Of a stretch of DNA of 64,000 nucleotides, positions 58,313-64,000 are shown piece after piece. This stretch comes from Paenibacillus_AR sp051594765 (lineage in GTDB: Bacteria; Bacillota; Bacilli; Paenibacillales; NBRC-103111). Within the stretch, counting starts at the first letter, position 1. Each line of letters starts with the position of its first letter. The notes below the pieces were generated by a model that saw only the letters and a list, made by a program, of their open reading frames with translations, searched no databases and had not been told where the DNA came from. The translations under genes were made by a program, and so were the position numbers. The stretch covers positions 1 through 64,000 of the forward strand of contig NZ_JBPPGJ010000025.1 of NCBI RefSeq assembly GCF_051594765.1, in the 5' to 3' direction.

Positions 58313-59251
58313 ATGGCTAAATTGGTCCAGAACATTACTCAATTAATCGGCGACACCCCGCTGGTCCGTCTGAATAAGATCGTTCCGGAAGACAGCGCGG
58401 AAGTTTATGTGAAGCTGGAATACCAGAATCCGGGCTCCAGCGTGAAGGACCGGATCGCTATCAGCATGGTGGAGGTTGCCGAGAAGGAAGGCAAGCTGAA
58501 GCCGGGCGCTACCATCATCGAGCCGACCTCCGGCAATACCGGCATCGGTCTGGCTATGGTTGCCGCAGCCAAGGGCTACAAGGCCATTCTGGTCATGCCG
58601 GAGACCATGTCCATGGAGCGCCGCAACCTGCTGCGCGCCTACGGCGCCCAACTGGTGCTTACTCCCGGAGCCGAAGGCATGAAGGGAGCGATCCGCCGTG
58701 CGGAGGAGCTGCAGGCCGAGAACCCGGATTATTTCATGCCGCAGCAGTTCAAGAACCAAGCGAACGTGAAGGTTCACCGCGAGACCACCGGACCGGAGAT
58801 CGTCGAAGCCATCAAGAGCTACGACGGCAAGCTGGACGCCTTCGTGGCCGGCATCGGTACCGGCGGCACCATCACCGGCACCGGCGAGGTTCTGAAGCAG
58901 AACTTCCCGGGCATCAAGATCATCGCCGTTGAGCCAAGCGCTTCCCCGGTGCTGTCCGGCGGCAAGCCGGGCCCGCACAAGATCCAAGGCATCGGCGCAG
59001 GCTTCGTTCCGGATATTCTCAACACCGAGATCTATGACCAGATCATCCCCGTCGACAATGACGACGCCTTCGATACCTCCCGCCGCGTTGCGCGCGAAGA
59101 GGGGATCCTGGGCGGCATCTCCTCCGGCGCCGCTATCTTCGCCGCGCTGCAGGTGGCGAAGCAGCTGGGCAAGGGCAAGCGGGTCGTAGCTGTTCTGCCT
59201 TCCAACGGCGAGCGCTACCTCTCCACTCCGCTGTACCAATTCGAAGACTAA
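58313..59251 (+). CDS. cysK: Cysteine synthase A (O-acetylserine sulfhydrylase)
   Basis: This 312-residue fold-type II PLP enzyme makes cysteine from O-acetylserine and sulfide. The PLP lysine is at residue 45 in NPGSSVKDRIA. Next come the phosphate cup IEPTSGNTGIGLAMV and the FVAGIGTGGTITG loop, and LGGISSGAAI near the C-terminus. In Bacillus, CysK also partners CymR as a sensor, consistent with the dyad at its promoter. ATG 58313 follows AGGAGGG. A strong terminator ends the unit. Confidence 0.96.
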   Translation: MAKLVQNITQLIGDTPLVRLNKIVPEDSAEVYVKLEYQNPGSSVKDRIAISMVEVAEKEGKLKPGATIIEPTSGNTGIGLAMVAAAKGYKAILVMPETMSMERRNLLRAYGAQLVLTPGAEGMKGAIRRAEELQAENPDYFMPQQFKNQANVKVHRETTGPEIVEAIKSYDGKLDAFVAGIGTGGTITGTGEVLKQNFPGIKIIAVEPSASPVLSGGKPGPHKIQGIGAGFVPDILNTEIYDQIIPVDNDDAFDTSRRVAREEGILGGISSGAAIFAALQVAKQLGKGKRVVAVLPSNGERYLSTPLYQFED

Positions 59252-59277
59252 TCCGGAGGATGGACCATCCGGTACCC

Positions 59278-59314
59278 GCCTGTCTGAAGCGTCGCTTCAG
59301 ACAGGCTTTTTTTT
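59278..59314 (+). terminator. Terminator after cysK
   Basis: GCCTGTCTGAAG (59278-59289) pairs with CTTCAGACAGGC (59295-59306), followed by eight T residues. Confidence 0.95.
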
Positions 59315-59345
59315 GCAGGAAGGCCGGGATTGCCGCTTATTCGGG

Positions 59346-59374
59346 TTGACTTTGGTCGTGTTACACCACATACT
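59346..59374 (+). promoter_or_regulatory. Promoter of the folate operon
   Basis: TTGACT (59346-59351), 17 bp and CATACT (59369-59374), 38 bp before the pabB start. The -10 is weak. Confidence 0.6.
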
Positions 59375-59411
59375 AACCCTAATTAATGCGAAGGTTGGGG
59401 GAGGACGGGCA

Positions 59412-60968
59412 GTGAACATCACATCAAGGCAGGATTGGGACGGATGGCGCGCCTCCTGCACCATGCTGCCTTACGTACTGGCAGTGAAGCTTGCGACGGG
59501 CCGGATGCCGGGCTGGGACGAACTGTGGAGCCGGGCGGGCCGGGAGGCCTTCGTGCTCGAGAGCGGCAAGGGAGGCCGGTATACCATCGCCGGCATACAT
59601 CCCGTTTCCGTGATCCGGGGCAAGGGGCGCACTGCTCTGATCCGGGAAGGTACCGGAGAGTCCGGATCCGAACGGCGGGAGGAAGGCGCCCCGCTAGATC
59701 TCATCCAAGCCTGGATGGCTCCTTACCGCTCCCCCAAGGTAGAGGGGGCGCCGAAGTTTACGGGCGGCTGTGTCGGCTTCTTGGGCTACGACGTAGTCCG
59801 CTCGCTGGAACGGCTTCCGGAACGGGCGGCGGATGACCTGGGCATCCCGGACTATGTGATGATGCGCTTCGAGGAGATCTGGATCGTGGACCAGGAAGAG
59901 CAGATGCTCTACTGCTGCGTCCAGACTCCGGTCCCGGCCCAAGCTTCCGACGATTGGACGGATGCCGCCTATGCCCGGGCGGCGGAACGGGCAGAGGCTA
60001 TGCGGGAAATATGGCTCCAGTGGCAGAAGGGCGATGCGGCGGCGGCTGCTGCGGAGCGAAGCCGCACCATGGCCGCCCTCTTGGGAGAGGAAGAGGATCC
60101 GTCATCTTTTGATCCGGAACGGCTGGAGGGGCTGGAGAGAGCCTTCGACAAAGAGGCGTTCATGAGCGCGGTAGAGCGGATTCGGGAGTATATCGCAGCA
60201 GGGGACGTGTTCCAGGTGAACCTGTCCGTCCGGCAGAGCCGTAGGCTGATCTCGCGCCCGGAGCATCTCTACGAATGGCTCCGGGTGTTGAATCCGTCTC
60301 CCTATATGGGAATGCTCCGGCTGGGTGACTTCGATCTGGTATCCGCCTCGCCGGAGCTGCTGGTGCAGGTGGAGGGCCATCAGGTGCGGACCCGCCCGAT
60401 AGCCGGCACGCGGAAGAGGGGGGCCTCGCCCGAGGAGGACCGCCGGATGCGGGACGAGCTCCTGCACAATGAGAAGGAGCGGGCCGAGCACATCATGCTG
60501 GTGGATCTGGAGCGCAATGATCTGGGCCGCATCTCCAAGTACGGCACGGTTCGGGTGACGGAGCTTATGGCCATCGAGTATTACTCTCACGTCATGCATA
60601 TCGTCTCGGAGGTCACGGGGGAGCTGGCAGAGGGCCGGGACGCCTACGATGTGGCGGCGGCGGCTTTTCCCGGGGGAACCATCACGGGCGCTCCCAAGGT
60701 CCGGACCATGGAGATCATCGAGGAGCTGGAGCCCGTCCGCCGCGGACCGTATACCGGGTCTATCGGCTGGATTGACTATAATGGCAACATGGAATTAAAT
60801 ATAATTATCCGTACGCTGCTGGCGTGCGGGGATCGTGCTTACGTGCAGGCCGGGGCGGGAATCGTCATCGATTCGGTGCCCGAGCGCGAATACAAGGAAT
60901 CGCTGAGCAAGGCCAAGGCCTTATGGAAGGCCGTCGACATCTGCGAGAAGAACCGGCTGTGGGAGTAA
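59412..60968 (+). CDS. pabB: Para-aminobenzoate synthase component I
   Basis: This 518-residue chorismate-binding enzyme aminates chorismate to 4-amino-4-deoxychorismate. The C-terminal catalytic half has FQVNLSVRQSR, RPIAGTRKRGASPEEDRRMR, DLERNDLGR and PGGTITGAPKVRTMEIIEEL. Neighbouring pabA, pabC and folP show it is PabB rather than TrpE, although sequence alone would leave doubt. The start is GTG 59412 with GGGGGAGG 7 bp upstream. The first ORF start, at 59313, lies in the cysK terminator. It leads the folate operon. Confidence 0.93.
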   Translation: MNITSRQDWDGWRASCTMLPYVLAVKLATGRMPGWDELWSRAGREAFVLESGKGGRYTIAGIHPVSVIRGKGRTALIREGTGESGSERREEGAPLDLIQAWMAPYRSPKVEGAPKFTGGCVGFLGYDVVRSLERLPERAADDLGIPDYVMMRFEEIWIVDQEEQMLYCCVQTPVPAQASDDWTDAAYARAAERAEAMREIWLQWQKGDAAAAAAERSRTMAALLGEEEDPSSFDPERLEGLERAFDKEAFMSAVERIREYIAAGDVFQVNLSVRQSRRLISRPEHLYEWLRVLNPSPYMGMLRLGDFDLVSASPELLVQVEGHQVRTRPIAGTRKRGASPEEDRRMRDELLHNEKERAEHIMLVDLERNDLGRISKYGTVRVTELMAIEYYSHVMHIVSEVTGELAEGRDAYDVAAAAFPGGTITGAPKVRTMEIIEELEPVRRGPYTGSIGWIDYNGNMELNIIIRTLLACGDRAYVQAGAGIVIDSVPEREYKESLSKAKALWKAVDICEKNRLWE

Positions 60969-60994
60969 CCCACAATACAGAGGAGGAACTCCGA

Positions 60995-61576
60995 ATGATA
61001 CTGGTGATCGACAATTACGACTCGTTTACGTACAACCTGGTGCAATATTTGGGCGAGCTGGGCGAGAAGATAGAGGTGCGCCGCAACGACGAGATCGATA
61101 TCGAAGGGATCGAGAAGCTGGCTCCCGACCATATCCTCATCTCCCCGGGACCCTGCACCCCCAATGAGGCTGGCGTGAGCTTGAGTCTGATCGAGCACTT
61201 CAAGGGCAAGATCCCGATTCTGGGCGTCTGCTTGGGCCACCAGTCCATCGGCCAGGCCTTCGGCGGCGACGTGATTCGTGCGGAACGCCTCATGCACGGC
61301 AAGACCTCGCCGATCCATCACGACGGCAACGGCTTGTTCGAGGGGCTTCCGAATCCCTTCACCGCCACCCGGTACCATTCCCTGATTGTGAAGCGGGAGA
61401 CGCTGCCGGACTGCCTGGAGATCACCGCCTGGACCGAAGAGGGCGAGATCATGGGGCTGCGCCACAAGGAATACCCTATCGAGGGTGTCCAGTTCCATCC
61501 GGAATCCATCATTACGGAGAACGGGCTGACCATGCTGCGCAACTTCCTGCAGAAGAGCGCGATCCAAGGAGTCTAA
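60995..61576 (+). CDS. pabA: Aminodeoxychorismate/anthranilate synthase component II (glutamine amidotransferase)
   Basis: This 193-residue class I glutamine amidotransferase supplies ammonia to PabB. The nucleophile Cys lies in GVCLGHQSIGQAFGG, and the His/Glu pair in VQFHPESIITE. The start MILVIDNYDSFTYNLVQYLG is typical. In B. subtilis this subunit serves both folate and tryptophan synthesis, and the same may apply because only this copy is seen here. Strong AGAGGAGG site. Confidence 0.95.
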   Translation: MILVIDNYDSFTYNLVQYLGELGEKIEVRRNDEIDIEGIEKLAPDHILISPGPCTPNEAGVSLSLIEHFKGKIPILGVCLGHQSIGQAFGGDVIRAERLMHGKTSPIHHDGNGLFEGLPNPFTATRYHSLIVKRETLPDCLEITAWTEEGEIMGLRHKEYPIEGVQFHPESIITENGLTMLRNFLQKSAIQGV

Positions 61577-61578
61577 CG

Positions 61579-62466
61579 ATGATGCAAATTGCCATGAACG
61601 GCGCCTTGTGCGCCTCGGAACAAGCCGTGGTCTCGGTCTATGATCACGGTTTTCTGTATGGGATGGGTCTGTTCGAGACCTACCGGACCTATGGAGGAGC
61701 GCCCTTTCTGCTGGAGGAGCATCTCCTCCGGCTTGCCGACGGCTGCCGGGAGCTGGGGATCCGGTACGAGCCCCGTCCGGAGCACATCCGTCAATTGACG
61801 GCGAGTCTGTTGGAAGCCAACGGGCTGGAGGACGGCTACTTCCGCCTGAGCGTGTCCGCCGGGACCGAAGCGCTGGGCCTGCCGGCCGGCGATTATGCCG
61901 AGCCCCGGGAGATTCTGTACGTGAAGACGCTGCCTCCCCGGGATGCGGAGCTCTACGAGACCGGCAAGGCGCTGCAGCTGCTGGAGACCCGGCGGAACAC
62001 CCCGGAGGGGGATATGCGGCTGAAGTCCTTCCACTACATGAACTCCATCCTGGGCAAAAGAGAGCTGGCCCGCTATCCCCGGGCCGCCGGTGCCGAGGGT
62101 CTCTTCCTGGACGATATGGGCTTCGTAGCCGAGGGTCTCGTCAGCAACGTCTTCTTCGTCCAGGACGGCGTGCTGCGCACTCCGGCCCTGGAGACCAACA
62201 TCCTGCCGGGCATCACCCGGGACTGGGTGCTCCGCACGGCGGTCGCAGCGGCCGTTCTTCCTACGGAGAAGGGCTTCTACTCCTGGGACGAATTGCTGGA
62301 GGCGGACGAGATATTCGTCACGAACTCGATCCAGGAGCTGGTTCCGGTGACCCGGCTGATGGATCCGGAAGGCCATGAGGGGACTGTTTCGGACAGGAAG
62401 GCGGGGCCGGTGACCCGGCGATTGTCGGAGCTGTACCGGGAGGCCACAGGAGGAGGGGGACGATGA
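61579..62466 (+). CDS. pabC: Aminodeoxychorismate lyase (class IV PLP)
   Basis: This 295-residue fold-type IV PLP enzyme releases pyruvate from 4-amino-4-deoxychorismate to give para-aminobenzoate. It shows VSVYDHGFLYGMGLFETYRT, the catalytic Lys in MRLKSFHYMNSILGKRELAR and VAEGLVSNVFFVQDGVLRTP. The active-site pattern resembles branched-chain aminotransferases, but the operon places it in folate synthesis. It begins 2 bp after pabA and its stop overlaps folP (ATGA). Confidence 0.93.
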   Translation: MMQIAMNGALCASEQAVVSVYDHGFLYGMGLFETYRTYGGAPFLLEEHLLRLADGCRELGIRYEPRPEHIRQLTASLLEANGLEDGYFRLSVSAGTEALGLPAGDYAEPREILYVKTLPPRDAELYETGKALQLLETRRNTPEGDMRLKSFHYMNSILGKRELARYPRAAGAEGLFLDDMGFVAEGLVSNVFFVQDGVLRTPALETNILPGITRDWVLRTAVAAAVLPTEKGFYSWDELLEADEIFVTNSIQELVPVTRLMDPEGHEGTVSDRKAGPVTRRLSELYREATGGGGR

Positions 62467-63293
62467 CCCGGAGGATCCTGAAGTGCAGGGGCCGTGACCT
62501 GATCCTGGGAGAACGGACCCTGATTATGGGCATACTGAACGTTACCCCGGATTCATTTTCGGACGGAGGCCAGTACAACCGTTATGAGGATGCGGTGGCC
62601 CGCGCCCGCCAGCTGGTGACGGAGGGAGCGGACATCCTCGATATCGGCGGCGAATCCACCCGGCCCGGTTCGGAGCGGGTATCGGCGGAGGAGGAGCTCC
62701 GGCGGGTGATCCCGGTGATCCGGGCCGTGGCGCAGGAGGTGGGGGTGCCGATCTCCATCGATACCTACAAGGCCGGGGTGGCCCGTCAGGCACTCTTGGC
62801 CGGCGCCCATATCATCAATGACGTATGGGGCTTCAAGGAAGACCCCGATATGGCGGCGGTGGCGGCGGAGTTCGGCTGCCCCGTCATTCTGATGCATAAC
62901 CGCAAGGATGAGAACTATACGGATTACATGGCGGATGTCCTGGCCGACCTGGAGGCCAGCATCGGTCTGGCTCTGGCCGCCGGTGTCGAGCCGGGGCAGA
63001 TCGTGCTGGACCCGGGCATCGGCTTCGCCAAGGACCAGACCCAGAACCTGGTGCTGCTGCAGCGTCTGGGGGAGCTGAAGCGCCTGGAATACCCCCTGCT
63101 TCTCGGGACCTCCCGGAAGCGGGTGATCCGCAATGTGCTGCAGCTCCCGCCGGATGACGTTGTGGAGGGAACGGCTGCCACGGTGGTGTTGGGTATCGCG
63201 CAGGGAGCAGATATCATCCGCGTGCACGATGTCCGTGAGATCAAGCGGGTGGCGCTGATGACGGACGCCATTCTGCAAGCGAAGCTGCCGTAA
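62463..63293 (+). CDS. folP: Dihydropteroate synthase
   Basis: This 276-residue TIM-barrel enzyme joins para-aminobenzoate to the pterin pyrophosphate, and it is the sulfonamide target. Typical segments are IMGILNVTPDSFSDGGQYNR, DIGGESTRPGSERVSAEEEL, ISIDTYKAGVA, AHIINDVWGFK and LDPGIGFAKDQTQNL. Overlaps pabC by 4 bp. Confidence 0.96.
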   Translation: MTRRILKCRGRDLILGERTLIMGILNVTPDSFSDGGQYNRYEDAVARARQLVTEGADILDIGGESTRPGSERVSAEEELRRVIPVIRAVAQEVGVPISIDTYKAGVARQALLAGAHIINDVWGFKEDPDMAAVAAEFGCPVILMHNRKDENYTDYMADVLADLEASIGLALAAGVEPGQIVLDPGIGFAKDQTQNLVLLQRLGELKRLEYPLLLGTSRKRVIRNVLQLPPDDVVEGTAATVVLGIAQGADIIRVHDVREIKRVALMTDAILQAKLP

Positions 63294-63313
63294 GGCGGGA
63301 GAGGAGGAGCAAG

Positions 63314-63676
63314 ATGGACCGATTGATTTTGAACCGGATGCAGTTCTTCGGGTACCACGGAGTGCTGCCGGAGGAGAACCGGCTGGGCCAGAGGTTCTAT
63401 ATCGATGTCGAGATGACCTTGGACCTGGGTCCCGCGGGCCGGACGGACGACCTGAACCTCACGGTGAACTATGCCAAGGCGTATGGCCGAGTGAAGGAAA
63501 TCGTGGAAGGTAAGCCGTTTCAGCTTATCGAGGCGCTGGCGGAACGGGTTGCATCTGATCTGCTCCAAACTTATACTAGTATTTATGAAATCGCCGTCCG
63601 GGTCACGAAGCCACATCCGCCTTTTGACACCCACTTTGACGGAGTGACGGTAGACATTCACAGAAAGCGGGCTTAA
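63314..63676 (+). CDS. folB: Dihydroneopterin aldolase
   Basis: This 120-residue tunnel-fold enzyme cleaves dihydroneopterin to the hydroxymethyl pterin. It has MQFFGYHGVLPEENRLGQRF, then YAKAYGRVKEIVEGKPFQLI with the catalytic Lys region, and VTKPHPPF. It begins 20 bp after folP. Confidence 0.95.
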   Translation: MDRLILNRMQFFGYHGVLPEENRLGQRFYIDVEMTLDLGPAGRTDDLNLTVNYAKAYGRVKEIVEGKPFQLIEALAERVASDLLQTYTSIYEIAVRVTKPHPPFDTHFDGVTVDIHRKRA

Positions 63677-63683
63677 GGCAGCA

Positions 63684-64000
63684 ATGGATGGTTGGAATAT
63701 AGAATGGACCCTGGCCTATCTGGGTCTGGGCTCCAATTTGGGAGACCGCGGGCAGTGGCTCGCGGATGCGGTACGGCTGCTGGGGCAAGAGCCCGGCATC
63801 CGGGTGGAAGCCTGTTCTGCGGTTTATGAAACCGATCCGGTCGGCTACGTCGAGCAGCCGGCTTTTTTGAATATGGCGGTACGGATCGCCACCTTGCTTC
63901 CCCCCTTGGACCTCCTCGCGGTTATGCTTCGTATCGAGCTGGAGCTGGGGCGCAAGCGGGAGATCCGTTGGGGGCCGCGGACGATCGACATCGATATGCT
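63684..64000 (+). CDS. folK: 2-amino-4-hydroxy-6-hydroxymethyldihydropteridine pyrophosphokinase, 5' part
   Basis: The first 105 codons of FolK are present and the gene runs off the window. Translation shows YLGLGSNLGDRGQWL at the start, YETDPVGYVEQPAFLN (the pterin-binding loop) and GPRTIDIDM at the window end, all standard FolK motifs. The enzyme transfers pyrophosphate to the pterin just before FolP. The ATG 63684 lies 8 bp after the folB stop, with AAGG upstream. Confidence 0.95.
   Translation, partial: MDGWNIEWTLAYLGLGSNLGDRGQWLADAVRLLGQEPGIRVEACSAVYETDPVGYVEQPAFLNMAVRIATLLPPLDLLAVMLRIELELGRKREIRWGPRTIDIDM

Noticed and set aside
62526..62536. A further GGGCATACT copy
   Set aside because: It is inside folP, coding for the conserved MGILN, so it is explained by protein sequence.

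Overview
The window is a chromosomal segment from a spore-forming, GC-rich Bacillota, most likely a member of the Paenibacillaceae. The gene order follows the Bacillus subtilis origin-proximal region from the 5S rRNA/csfB/yaaO/tmk neighbourhood to the folate operon. The GC-rich codon use, the HU gene between yabN and rqcP, the palindromic interspersed repeats and the zinc-ribbon AbrB point away from Bacillus itself. It is almost entirely vertically inherited core and sporulation sequence. I see no prophage, insertion sequence, CRISPR array or defence island.

Layout: 1-1472 holds the 3' end of a 5S rRNA with its terminator, a four-unit palindromic repeat, a membrane protein gene and the anti-sigma factor gene gin. 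1582-9198 is a housekeeping run: yaaO, tmk, darA, yaaR, holB, ricT, yabA, then a 550-bp repeat-rich island, then yabB and rsmI. 9342-19628 carries abrB (minus strand), an HD phosphohydrolase, tatD, ecsAB (minus strand), a cyclic-di-AMP riboswitch ahead of a yabE-type cell-wall protein, rnmV, rsmA, yabG and a Gfo/Idh/MocA oxidoreductase. 19834-28547 has two convergent small paralogues, veg, sspF, ispE, purR, ridA, spoVG, glmU, prs, ctc, a third small paralogue, pth and fin. 28690-38159 has mfd, a prsA-like foldase, spoVT, spoVB, yabN, HU and rqcP. 38320-47594 has a PstS-like membrane protein, yabP, yabQ, divIC, yabR, a CPA2 antiporter, tRNA-Met, spoIIE, yabS and yabT. 47654-59251 has tilS, hprT, ftsH, nadABC, coaX, hslO, a second foldase and cysK. 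59412-64000 is the folate operon pabB-pabA-pabC-folP-folB-folK, cut off by the window end.

How the genes work together: many are sporulation genes, and promoter-like sequences for several sigma factors can be read. These include sigma-H before spoVG, a Spo0A-type 21-bp-spaced promoter before spoIIE, sigma-E before yabP, sigma-K before yabG, and a repeated GG(G/A)CATACT element resembling sigma-F promoters before gin, fin, yabS-yabT and possibly ctc. Two cyclic-di-AMP components, the DarA receptor and a ydaO riboswitch, lie 10 kb apart. The nad and folate clusters are tightly packed with 4- to 8-bp overlaps.

The least explained items are three homologous genes each encoding exactly 66 residues, the mirror-symmetric repeat at 347-530, and the island at 6966-7458 containing a 61-nt near-perfect hairpin and a 43-nt direct repeat. 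All homology statements come from recognising protein motifs and gene order by eye. No database search was run.
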